A stretch of DNA of 64,000 nucleotides, taken from Qipengyuania proteolytica (GTDB taxonomy: Bacteria; Pseudomonadota; Alphaproteobacteria; Sphingomonadales; Sphingomonadaceae). The stretch covers positions 1,302,001-1,366,000 of the forward strand of contig NZ_JAIGNN010000001.1 in NCBI RefSeq assembly GCF_019711565.1, given 5' to 3'. Position 1 is the stretch's first letter, and every line of letters begins with the position of its first letter. The notes below the pieces were generated by a model. That model made no database searches. It was not told where the DNA came from and saw only the letters and a program-made list of their open reading frames with translations. Position numbers and translations under genes: made by a program. Below are positions 51,677 to 59,803 of the stretch, one piece after another.

Positions 51677-51805
51677 TCAGGTTTCTTCGTCGACTGCGTC
51701 GGCCGCCGAATTGAGGTCGTCGCCAACACCGCGGACGGTGTTGCAGGCGGTGGCGGTTAGGGCCATCGTGGTGATTCCCAGTGCAAGAAGAATGCGCTTG
51801 ATCAT
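51677..51805 (-). CDS. Entericidin A/B-family lipopeptide, 42 residues
   Basis: A very small lipoprotein: MIKRILLALGITTMALTATA then Cys21, followed by NTVRGVGDDLNSAADAVDEE. The CNTVRG.G.D....A pattern is that of entericidins, small outer-membrane lipopeptides first described as a toxin/antidote pair in enterobacteria but usually encoded singly in alphaproteobacteria. The residues before Cys (TATA) are a loose lipobox. No second ecn-like gene is next to it. Confidence 0.85.
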   Translation of the reverse strand: MIKRILLALGITTMALTATACNTVRGVGDDLNSAADAVDEET

Positions 51806-51921
51806 GTTGTCTTCCTTCCCCGAGGGCTCGTAAGCGAGCTGGTAAGTCTGAGAACGTATTTACTTTCCGGCGGTTCCCGCAGCTATTGTGCGACTTGAAC
51901 CGGCCCACCATATGGCCGCCG

Positions 51922-52152
51922 ATGCACGAACCGCAGTTCCTCCTGTTCGCCAGCGATGCCGAGCTTCTGGCGGTTTGGGGCGGCGTGTTCCTGCTGCTCG
52001 CCGGCATCTGTTCCTTCATGGAGCGGCGCCGTACGAGACGCGCCCAGATCAACCGGGTGGGCTGGGTCCCGTGGACCGGTCTCTTCCTCACCTGCATGGT
52101 GATCGGCGGCGGTCTCCTGGCGATTTCCGTCCCGGCGATGCTGCAGGGCTGA
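51922..52152 (+). CDS. Hypothetical two-helix membrane protein, 76 residues
   Basis: A small protein with two hydrophobic segments (AELLAVWGGVFLLLAGICSF and WTGLFLTCMVIGGGLLAISV) around a basic loop MERRRTRRAQ, so both termini are probably periplasmic. I chose ATG 51922; a GTG at 51886 would add 12 residues. No family recognised and no good ribosome-binding site seen. It is convergent with cpaF; 13 bases separate the stops. Confidence 0.6.
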   Translation: MHEPQFLLFASDAELLAVWGGVFLLLAGICSFMERRRTRRAQINRVGWVPWTGLFLTCMVIGGGLLAISVPAMLQG

Positions 52153-52165
52153 TCGTAAGCGGGCG

Positions 52166-53662
52166 TTAGAGGCACGCCTCCAGATACGCCTGGTCGAAGC
52201 CGAACTGGCGGGCCTTTTCCAGCGTATAGGGGCGCAGGCCCGAGCTGCGGAACTCGCCGAGGATCTTGCCGTCGTCGCTCTCGTCCAGGTACTCGAACTT
52301 GAACAGTTCCTGCGTGACGATCACGTCGCCTTCCATCCCGATCACCTCGGTGATGTTGGTGGTACGGCGCGAACCGTCGCGCAGGCGCTTGACCTGCACG
52401 ATCAGGTCGACCGATTCGGCGATCTGGCGGCTGATGGCTTCCTTCGGGATCTTGATGTCGCCCATCAGGATCATGTTTTCCATGCGGCCAAGGCATTCGC
52501 GCGGGCTGTTGGCGTGAAGCGTACACATCGACCCGTCGTGGCCCGTGTTCATGGCGGCAAGAAGGTCGAAACATTCCGCGCCACGAATTTCGCCCAGGAT
52601 GATGCGGTCAGGGCGCATACGCAGGGCGTTCTTCACGAGGTCGCCGATGGTGATCGCGCCCTGGCCTTCAAGGTTCGGCGGACGCGTTTCCAGCGGCAGC
52701 CAGTGCGGCTGCTGCAGGCGAAGTTCGGCGGCGTCTTCGATCGTCAGCACGCGCTCGCCCGGGTCGATCATCTTCGACAGGGCGTTGAGCATGGTCGTCT
52801 TACCGGAACCCGTACCGCCCGAAATGACGATGTTCATGCGACATGCGCCCGCGATCTTGAGCGCGGTACACATCTTCTCGCTCATCGAACCGAAGTCCTT
52901 GAGCATGTCGAGCGTGATCGGCTTTTCCGAGAATTTACGAATCGAGATCGCGGTGCCCTTGAGGCTCAGCGGCGGAACGATGACGTTCACACGGCTGCCG
53001 TCCTTTAGGCGGGCGTCGGCCAGCGGCGTGGTCTGGTCGACGCGGCGGCCGACCTGGTTCACGATACGCTGGGCGATCTGGAACAGGTGCTGCTCGTCGC
53101 GGAACTTGATCCCGGCGAGCTGCAGCTTGCCCTTCTTTTCGATGTAGGTCTGGTCGGGGCCGTTGACCATGATGTCGGACACGTCGGGGTCGTTCAGCAA
53201 CTCTTCGAGCGGACCGAAGCCGAGCAATTCGTCGACCAGGACCTTTTCGAGCGCGAACTGTTCGCGGCGGTTGAGCGTGACCTTCAGTTCGGCCAGCACT
53301 TCCATGATGATCGGGCGGAATTCTTCCGACAGCTCGTCCTTGGACAGCGTTGCCGCGGCTTCCGGATCGACGCGTTCGAGCAGGCGCGGGAGCACCTGTT
53401 CCTTGATCTTGTGGACGCTGGCTTCGAAACCGCCGACTTCGGACTGGCCCGAATGCGAGGAATTCATGCGTTCGTCGAGGCGCGACATTGCGTCGCCGCC
53501 CTTGGAATCGGGGAGGGGCGGGAATTGTTCGCCACCCTTGTCCTGCTTGGGTTCGGCGGCAGCACTCGACCCGCCACCGTGCATGGGACGGGCAACACCA
53601 AACTGCGGACGCGCGCCGGAGGCCATGCCTGCCTGCCCGTTCTTCCGTCCGAATGCGCTCAT
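52166..53662 (-). CDS. cpaF: CpaF/TadA-type secretion ATPase
   Basis: The ATPase that drives Flp/Tad pilus assembly, 498 residues. After a low-complexity Gly/Ser/Pro N-terminal region comes a helical N-domain (EEFRPIIMEVLAEL). The ATPase core then has Walker A GGTGSGKTT from about residue 282, LTIEDAAELRL, the RMRPDRIILGEIRG arginine region and MNTGHDGSMCTLHANS. ATG 53662 is preceded by a G-rich tract. No other cpa/tad genes lie nearby, so the gene is detached from the rest of its system or works with a cluster elsewhere. Confidence 0.94.
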   Translation of the reverse strand: MSAFGRKNGQAGMASGARPQFGVARPMHGGGSSAAAEPKQDKGGEQFPPLPDSKGGDAMSRLDERMNSSHSGQSEVGGFEASVHKIKEQVLPRLLERVDPEAAATLSKDELSEEFRPIIMEVLAELKVTLNRREQFALEKVLVDELLGFGPLEELLNDPDVSDIMVNGPDQTYIEKKGKLQLAGIKFRDEQHLFQIAQRIVNQVGRRVDQTTPLADARLKDGSRVNVIVPPLSLKGTAISIRKFSEKPITLDMLKDFGSMSEKMCTALKIAGACRMNIVISGGTGSGKTTMLNALSKMIDPGERVLTIEDAAELRLQQPHWLPLETRPPNLEGQGAITIGDLVKNALRMRPDRIILGEIRGAECFDLLAAMNTGHDGSMCTLHANSPRECLGRMENMILMGDIKIPKEAISRQIAESVDLIVQVKRLRDGSRRTTNITEVIGMEGDVIVTQELFKFEYLDESDDGKILGEFRSSGLRPYTLEKARQFGFDQAYLEACL

Positions 53663-53978
53663 TGCATTACCCCCGAAAACACTCGTTATTCCTGACGGGG
53701 CAGTCTTGTCCGTGACCGGCAAAAGCCCCTTCTCGAAGCGTGGTGAATAAGTTGGAAACCTTGATTTTTCCCTAATGCGCCACCGCAACAGGCTCCGCAC
53801 CGTGCCTGACGCGGCGAAGCCTTGCCGGGTTCTGGACGAGCGGGGTTAACGGCTGGTCACCGCGTCGAAAAATGTTCGGCAGCGCGGTTTATGGCGCGGC
53901 GGGCACCCATGCCGATTGAATGGTAAGGATTTGGCGTTAAGTCTCTCAGCCAACAGGAATACGAGGACACTCCCAGAT
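53663..53978. other. Divergent intergenic region between cpaF and glmS
   Basis: 316 bases with no convincing gene. The cpaF-proximal third is AT-rich (around 53745-53775). Two TTAA words occur: TTAAC at 53846 and TTAAG at 53937. The latter is part of TAA-N10-TTAA (53924-53940), which resembles a sequence right before the GGDEF-EAL gene. It must hold both promoters; I cannot place either with confidence. Confidence 0.4.
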
Positions 53979-55802
53979 ATGTGCGGAATAATCGGTATCG
54001 TCGGCAAGGATGCAGTAGCCGACCGGCTGGTCGACGGCCTGCGCCGGATGGAATACCGTGGTTACGACAGCGCCGGCATCTGCACGGTCAGTGACGGGGA
54101 ACTCGTCCGTCGCCGGGCGGAAGGCAAGCTGTCCAACCTGGTCGCCGTGCTCGCCAATGATCCGGCAGCGGGCGATATCGGCATCGCGCATACGCGCTGG
54201 GCGACCCATGGTGCGCCGACCGCGAAGAACGCCCACCCGCATGCCACCGACCATGTGGCGCTGGTCCACAATGGCATCATCGAGAATTACAAGGAGCTGC
54301 GCGCCGAACTCAAGGAAGCCGGGCGCGAACTGGAAAGCGATACCGACACGGAGATCGTCGTCCACCATGTCTCGCTGCTGATCGAGCAGGGCAAGAGCCC
54401 GCAGGAAGCGGTTGCTGCAGTGCTCCCGCGCCTGCGCGGCGCGTTTTCGCTGGCGATCGCCTTCCGCGACTATCCCGACCTGCTGATCGGAGCCAGGCTC
54501 GGCTCGCCGCTCGTCGTGGGGTATGGCGACGGCGAGATGTATCTGGGCTCCGACGCTCTGGCGCTGGCCCCGCTGACCCAGCAGATCAGCTATCTCGAAG
54601 AAGGCGACTGGGTCGTCATTACGCGCGATGGCGCGACCATCTACGATGCTGAAAACACCGTGGTCGAACGCGAGGTGCGCCACTCGGGCGCCTCTGCCGT
54701 GGCGGTCGAGAAAGGCAATTACCGCCACTTCATGCAGAAGGAGATTTTCGAGCAGCCGACCGTGGTCGCGCAGACGCTCGGCTCCTACCTGCGCCAATCG
54801 GACAATTCGGTGGCCCTGCCGCAGTTCGACTTCGACATATCCTCGATCCGCCGGGTGACCATCGTCGCCTGCGGGACGTCCTATTACGCGGGCATGGTGG
54901 CGAAATACTGGTTCGAGCAGTTCGCCCGCGTGCCGGTCGACATCGATGTGGCGAGCGAGTTCCGCTACCGCGAACCGGTGCTCGAAGAGGCCGGCCTTGC
55001 GCTGTTCATCTCGCAGAGCGGCGAAACTGCCGACACTCTGGCTGCGCTGCGCCACTGCAAGGCCAACGGCCAGACGATCGGCGTTGTGGTCAACGTGCCG
55101 ACCAGCTCGATGGCGCGCGAGGCGGACCTGTTGCTGCCGACGCATGCCGGACCGGAAATCGGCGTCGCCTCCACCAAGGCCTTCACCTGCCAGCTTGCGG
55201 TCCTGGCGGCACTGGCCGCGCACATGGCGGTCAAGAAAGGTCTGATGAGCCGCCAGGAAGAGCAGGAAGTGGTCGCCCACCTGCTCGAAGCGCCGGCCTG
55301 CCTCAACGCCGCGCTCGACCATGACGACGATATCGCGGCCATGGCGCATCTCATCGCCCCGGCGCGCGACGTCCTCTACCTTGGCCGCGGCCCGGACTAT
55401 CCGATGGCCCTGGAAGGTGCGCTGAAGCTCAAGGAAATCAGTTACATCCATGCCGAAGGCTATGCGAGCGGCGAGATGAAGCACGGTCCCATCGCATTGA
55501 TCGACGATGAGGTGCCGGTGATCGTTCTCGCCCCGTCCGGACCGCTGTTCGAGAAGACGGTGTCGAACATGGAAGAAGTACGGGCGCGCGGAGGCCAGAT
55601 CGTCCTGATTTCCGATGCGCAGGGCCTCGAACAGGCGGGCGAGGGATGCCTCGCCACGATCGAGATGCCCAAGGTCCATCCCCTGATCGCGCCACTCGTC
55701 TATGCGGTTCCGGTGCAACTGCTTGCCTACCACGTCGCCTGCGTGAAAGGGACCGACGTCGACCAGCCGCGAAACCTGGCCAAGTCGGTGACCGTCGAGT
55801 GA
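53979..55802 (+). CDS. glmS: Glutamine-fructose-6-phosphate aminotransferase (isomerising)
   Basis: Makes glucosamine 6-phosphate for cell-wall precursors. The 607-residue protein starts MCGIIGIVG with the N-terminal nucleophile Cys and contains the glutaminase residues RWATHG and HNGIIENY. Two SIS sugar-isomerase domains follow (CGTSYYAG, SQSGETADT) and the C-terminus ends DQPRNLAKSVTVE. GAGGA is about 12 bases upstream. No glmS ribozyme is expected or seen. The stop overlaps a GTG start of the next gene. Confidence 0.98.
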   Translation: MCGIIGIVGKDAVADRLVDGLRRMEYRGYDSAGICTVSDGELVRRRAEGKLSNLVAVLANDPAAGDIGIAHTRWATHGAPTAKNAHPHATDHVALVHNGIIENYKELRAELKEAGRELESDTDTEIVVHHVSLLIEQGKSPQEAVAAVLPRLRGAFSLAIAFRDYPDLLIGARLGSPLVVGYGDGEMYLGSDALALAPLTQQISYLEEGDWVVITRDGATIYDAENTVVEREVRHSGASAVAVEKGNYRHFMQKEIFEQPTVVAQTLGSYLRQSDNSVALPQFDFDISSIRRVTIVACGTSYYAGMVAKYWFEQFARVPVDIDVASEFRYREPVLEEAGLALFISQSGETADTLAALRHCKANGQTIGVVVNVPTSSMAREADLLLPTHAGPEIGVASTKAFTCQLAVLAALAAHMAVKKGLMSRQEEQEVVAHLLEAPACLNAALDHDDDIAAMAHLIAPARDVLYLGRGPDYPMALEGALKLKEISYIHAEGYASGEMKHGPIALIDDEVPVIVLAPSGPLFEKTVSNMEEVRARGGQIVLISDAQGLEQAGEGCLATIEMPKVHPLIAPLVYAVPVQLLAYHVACVKGTDVDQPRNLAKSVTVE

Positions 55803-56182
55803 GGCTGGAGGGCGGCTGCCACTGCGGTGCGGTGCGCTACGCCGTGGAGGTAGAGCCGCCTCTCGAGGTGCTGGCCTGCAATTGCTCGATCTGTTTGATG
55901 ACGGGCTTCCGGCACCTCATCGTAGAGGCCGAGGCGTTCACCCTGCTGGCCGGTGAAGGCGCGATGACCGAATACCGCTTCGGCACCGGCAAGGCACGGC
56001 ATGTGTTCTGCGGGACATGTGGTATCAAGAGCTTCTATTACCCACGCTCCCATCCCGACGGCGTCAGCGTTAACCTTGCCTGTTTGCCGTTGCCGCAGGA
56101 CGTCGAGGTGATCGAGACCGCCTTCGACGGGCGCAATTGGGAGGCCGCGAAAGCTGCGCTCGACGCCGCTTCAAGCGATTGA
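55799..56182 (+). CDS. GFA-domain (CENP-V/GFA) zinc protein
   Basis: A 127-residue protein of the glutathione-dependent formaldehyde-activating fold. Zinc ligands: EGGCHCGAVRY (two Cys), CNCSICLMTG (three Cys) and FCGTCGIKSFY (two Cys), the complete set for the family. Most bacterial members have no proven formaldehyde activity. The GTG start overlaps the glmS stop (GTGA), so it is probably co-translated with glmS, a linkage with no obvious functional reason. Confidence 0.92.
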   Translation: MRLEGGCHCGAVRYAVEVEPPLEVLACNCSICLMTGFRHLIVEAEAFTLLAGEGAMTEYRFGTGKARHVFCGTCGIKSFYYPRSHPDGVSVNLACLPLPQDVEVIETAFDGRNWEAAKAALDAASSD

Positions 56183-56249
56183 TATTTTTTTCGCTATCGT
56201 TCTGTGATCGCTCAAAACTTTACCGGCGGCTAACGTTTAGGCGTTAACC

Positions 56250-58625
56250 GTGCCTACCGTGAGCGAGCAGAATAAAGACAGGGTGTCGCAACCTGCGCCG
56301 TTATCGATACGGCAGGCGATCGGGCTTCAGGCGCCCGAGGGCGCCGAATGGTCGCGTATTCACGGCTTCCAGTACGCCCAGTTGCGCAAGCGCATGGGCG
56401 TTCGTGCCGCTTCCCACCTGTTCGGCTTCCTCCTTGTGGCATTCATCCTCTGGGGCATGGTCGAACCGGCGCTGATCGGGGCCTGGGGTATCGCCCTTGC
56501 TTTGGCTGTCGCACTGGCCGCCCGCGAAGACCGCAATGCCGCCCGGGCCGAAACGGGGCATTACGGGATCGACGACATGCGCCGCCACGCCGTGGCAAGT
56601 GCGGCGAAGGGTGTGATCTGGGGCATCGGCCTCATGCTCTTCGCCAGGACCGGGGGGGCAAACCAGCTGCCGATCGTGTGGAGCATACCCGCGGTCCTGA
56701 TCCTCGCGACTTCAGCAAGTCGCTACAGTGCCCCGCTGGGCTCGATGGCCTTTGCCGTCGCCGCAGGTGCCGGCGGTCTCATTGCGGCTCTGATCGCGGG
56801 CGACTTGCTGCTGCTCACGGTCATTGCTTTCACGGTAATCTTCGCCGTGTTCGGCTCGATCGAGAATGCGCGTGTCGCGGTAAGCGCCCGGATAAACGAG
56901 ACCGCCTTCATGGAGAAAAGCGAAGTCGTCTCCATGCTGTTGCGCGAATTCGAGGAAGGCCAGGCCGACTGGCTGTGGCAGATCGACCCACGTCGTCGGC
57001 TCAAATCGGTTTCTCCGCGCTTCGCCTACGCGCTCGGACGCTCGGCGGATGATGCCGAGGGCAAGCTGTTCTTCGAACTGATTTCGGGCAAGGACTGGAC
57101 CAGCACGGCCGACGCCGACGGCCTGCGCGAATTCGCCGACAAGCTGAAGCGCAAGGAGCCTTTCTCCGACCTCGTCATCCGCGTCACGATCCGCGGGACC
57201 GAACGTTGGTGGGAAATATCCGGCGCGCCGATCCTAGACGATTCCGGCAAGTTCCAGGGCTTCCGCGGCGTCGGCTCGGACGTCACCGAGCAACGCGAGT
57301 CGTCGGAGAAGATCGCCCGCCTTGCGCGTTACGATACGCTTACCCAGCTGCCCAACCGGCTGATGCTCAACGAGTCACTGGGCGAGGCGCTGCAGTATGC
57401 AGCGCACTGGCGCACGCGTTGCGCTTTCCTGATGATCGACCTCGACCGGTTCAAATCGATCAATGATTCGCTCGGCCACCTCGTCGGCGACCAGTTGCTG
57501 GCGCAGGTGGCGGGCCGGTTGAAGAGCCTGACGGGGCAGGGCGAGCTCTGTGGACGGCTGGGCGGGGACGAGTTCGCCGTGGTGCTGCGCGACGCCTCGG
57601 ATCGCAAGCGGGTCCATTTCCTCGCCAAGGCGATCATCGAACAGCTGTCCGAGCCGTATCAGATCGAAAACCAGATCCTCTATGTCGGCGCCAGCGTGGG
57701 CTCGGCGATCGGCCCTCGCGACGGGAAGACGGTGGAGGAGTTGCTCCGCAATGCCGACCTCGCGCTCTACCGGGCCAAGGACGCCGGCGGGAACGAGCAT
57801 TGCGAATACGAACCCTCGCTCCACGCCAATGCCGAGGAAAAGCGCCAGCTCGAATTCTCGCTGCGCCACGCGCTGGAACAGGAGGAGCTTTCGCTCAACT
57901 ACCAGCCCGTGGTCGACGCGCACACCGAAGAGGTGGTCAGCTTCGAGGCGCTGGTGCGCTGGAACAGCAAGAAGCATGGCTTCGTGAGCCCGGGCAAGTT
58001 CATCCCGCTGGCTGAAGACACGCGCCTGATCGTGCCGATCGGAACCTGGGTCATGCAGCAGGCCTGCAACGAAGCCGCTGCCAACTGGCCCAAAAACGTC
58101 AAGGTCAACATCAACGTCTCGCCCGAGCAGCTCCTCGAGCCCGAGTTCGCTTCCACCGTTATCCGCGCCCTGTCGCACAGCGGGCTCGACCCGAAGCGCC
58201 TCGAGATCGAGGTGACGGAAAGCATCTTCCTGCGCGATGCAAGCATTGCCCGCAAGGCGCTGGAGCAGTGCATGGCGCTTGGCTGCCAGGTGGCGCTGGA
58301 CGATTTCGGGACCGGCTATTCCTCGCTCGGCTACCTGCGCAAGCTCAAGTTCTCGACGATCAAGGTCGACCGCAGCTTCGTCCAGGGCGCCGCGCAACAG
58401 GCGCGCGAATCCATCGCGATCATCCGCGCCGTCGTGGCGATGGCGGAAAGCCTCGACATGACCACGACCGCGGAAGGCGTCGAAAACGAGGAAGAAGCGG
58501 AACTGGTCCGCAAGCTCGGCTGCAACAAGATTCAGGGCTATCACTTCGGCCGGCCCATGCCCGCCGCCGACGCTCGCCTGCTTTTTGCGAGCGCCGCTCC
58601 GGGTAAGGACCGCAAGTCGGCCTGA
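56250..58625 (+). CDS. Membrane GGDEF-EAL protein (cyclic-di-GMP turnover)
   Basis: A 791-residue protein. The N-terminal part (residues 40-205) has about six membrane segments, followed by a PAS domain (DWLWQIDPRRRLKSV to VTEQRESSEKI), a GGDEF domain with intact G438-G-D-E-F442, and an EAL domain with intact E566-A-L and DDFGTGYSSLGYL. Both catalytic motifs are complete, so synthesis and hydrolysis of c-di-GMP are both possible. The GTG at 56250 has no ribosome-binding site and directly abuts GTTAAC; a second GTG at 56259 or a later start may be the real one. Stop codons of this gene and purQ touch. Confidence 0.93.
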   Translation: MPTVSEQNKDRVSQPAPLSIRQAIGLQAPEGAEWSRIHGFQYAQLRKRMGVRAASHLFGFLLVAFILWGMVEPALIGAWGIALALAVALAAREDRNAARAETGHYGIDDMRRHAVASAAKGVIWGIGLMLFARTGGANQLPIVWSIPAVLILATSASRYSAPLGSMAFAVAAGAGGLIAALIAGDLLLLTVIAFTVIFAVFGSIENARVAVSARINETAFMEKSEVVSMLLREFEEGQADWLWQIDPRRRLKSVSPRFAYALGRSADDAEGKLFFELISGKDWTSTADADGLREFADKLKRKEPFSDLVIRVTIRGTERWWEISGAPILDDSGKFQGFRGVGSDVTEQRESSEKIARLARYDTLTQLPNRLMLNESLGEALQYAAHWRTRCAFLMIDLDRFKSINDSLGHLVGDQLLAQVAGRLKSLTGQGELCGRLGGDEFAVVLRDASDRKRVHFLAKAIIEQLSEPYQIENQILYVGASVGSAIGPRDGKTVEELLRNADLALYRAKDAGGNEHCEYEPSLHANAEEKRQLEFSLRHALEQEELSLNYQPVVDAHTEEVVSFEALVRWNSKKHGFVSPGKFIPLAEDTRLIVPIGTWVMQQACNEAAANWPKNVKVNINVSPEQLLEPEFASTVIRALSHSGLDPKRLEIEVTESIFLRDASIARKALEQCMALGCQVALDDFGTGYSSLGYLRKLKFSTIKVDRSFVQGAAQQARESIAIIRAVVAMAESLDMTTTAEGVENEEEAELVRKLGCNKIQGYHFGRPMPAADARLLFASAAPGKDRKSA

Positions 58626-59303
58626 TCAGGCCTTGGCCAACGCCTTCACCGCGCTTTCGAAGAGGGCGAGGCCGTCGGTACCGCCATGCGCCGCGTCCAC
58701 GGCGCGCTCGGGGTGCGGCATCATGCCCAGCACGTTCCCGGCCGCATTGAGCACGCCGGCGATATCGCGACGCGACCCGTTGCAGTTCTCCGCATAGCGG
58801 AACGCCACGCGCCCTTCGCCTTCGATCCTGTCGAGCGTGTCCTCGTCGGCGAAATAGTTGCCGTCATGGTGTGCCACCGGGATGCGGATCGTCTGCCCGC
58901 TGGCATAGCCCGCAGTGAACAGCGACTGGCTGTTCTCGACCGTGAGCGCAACGGTGCGGCAGATGAAGTTCTGGCTGGCATTGCGCATCAGTGCGCCGGG
59001 CAGCAGGCCGGCCTCGGTCAGCACTTGGAAGCCGTTGCACACGCCCAGCACTGGCACGCCACGCTCGGCAGCGGCCTTGACCGAGCGCATGATCGGGCTG
59101 TTGGCCGCCATCGCGCCCGAGCGCAGGTAGTCGCCGTAGGAGAAGCCGCCGGGCAGGGCGATGAAGTCGAGCCCCTCGGGAAGGTCCGCATCGGCATGCC
59201 AGACGCGCAGCGGAGCGGTGCCCGAAACCTGCTCCAGCGCCACCGCCATGTCGCGGTCGCAATTGGAACCGGGGAAGGTGATGACGGCGGAGCGGAACGC
59301 CAT
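58626..59303 (-). CDS. purQ: Phosphoribosylformylglycinamidine synthase subunit PurQ
   Basis: Glutaminase subunit of the fourth purine-synthesis step, 225 residues. Class-I amidotransferase residues: the nucleophile Cys in VLGVCNGFQ and the MMPHPER His-Glu; also [11 protein letters not shown] and [12 protein letters not shown]. Starts on the last base of the purS stop (TGATG). purL and purC are not next to it. Confidence 0.97.
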   Translation of the reverse strand: MAFRSAVITFPGSNCDRDMAVALEQVSGTAPLRVWHADADLPEGLDFIALPGGFSYGDYLRSGAMAANSPIMRSVKAAAERGVPVLGVCNGFQVLTEAGLLPGALMRNASQNFICRTVALTVENSQSLFTAGYASGQTIRIPVAHHDGNYFADEDTLDRIEGEGRVAFRYAENCNGSRRDIAGVLNAAGNVLGMMPHPERAVDAAHGGTDGLALFESAVKALAKA

Positions 59304-59536
59304 CAGCCGAGCTTCTCGATGCGGTAATTCTCGATCACCATGTTGGCGAGCAGCTTCTGGCACATGTCGTCGAGCGCTTCGTCGCTGGTGTCGTCGGCAA
59401 CGTCGAGTTCGACCGTACGGCCAACGCGCACATCGTCTACGCCTTTGAACCCAAGTCCCTCCAGTGCATGATGCACGGCGCGGCCCTGCGGGTCGAGCAC
59501 CCCGGGCTTGAGACTGACGAGGACGCGGATCTTCAT
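59303..59536 (-). CDS. purS: Phosphoribosylformylglycinamidine synthase subunit PurS
   Basis: The small 77-residue scaffold subunit that joins PurQ to small-type PurL. It has the family pattern [20 protein letters not shown] and GRTVELDV. Translation of purQ is coupled through a one-base overlap. In many relatives purC precedes purS; here a divergent TonB receptor gene does. Confidence 0.96.
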   Translation of the reverse strand: MKIRVLVSLKPGVLDPQGRAVHHALEGLGFKGVDDVRVGRTVELDVADDTSDEALDDMCQKLLANMVIENYRIEKLG

Positions 59537-59803
59537 GGGTGTGCCTTTCGCTGGCGCGGCTTTGCGCGCGCCTATGCCGCGAAGTGGAGCCAGGTTCAAG
59601 CGGCGCGCGGGGGCTTTTGCGGAAGTCCCGGCCTGCGCCGTTCGTGTAACCGCAGTGCAACATATGTTTCCCAATTGCCGCATTGGAGTCGATTGCCCCG
59701 CCTGCCAGGGACCGAATCGGCTATGGGGGCCTCCGGTATTTTCGCCGTTTCCCTCCAAATTCCCGCACCTTCGATTGCATGCGGGATCAAGCAGGATCTC
59801 TCC

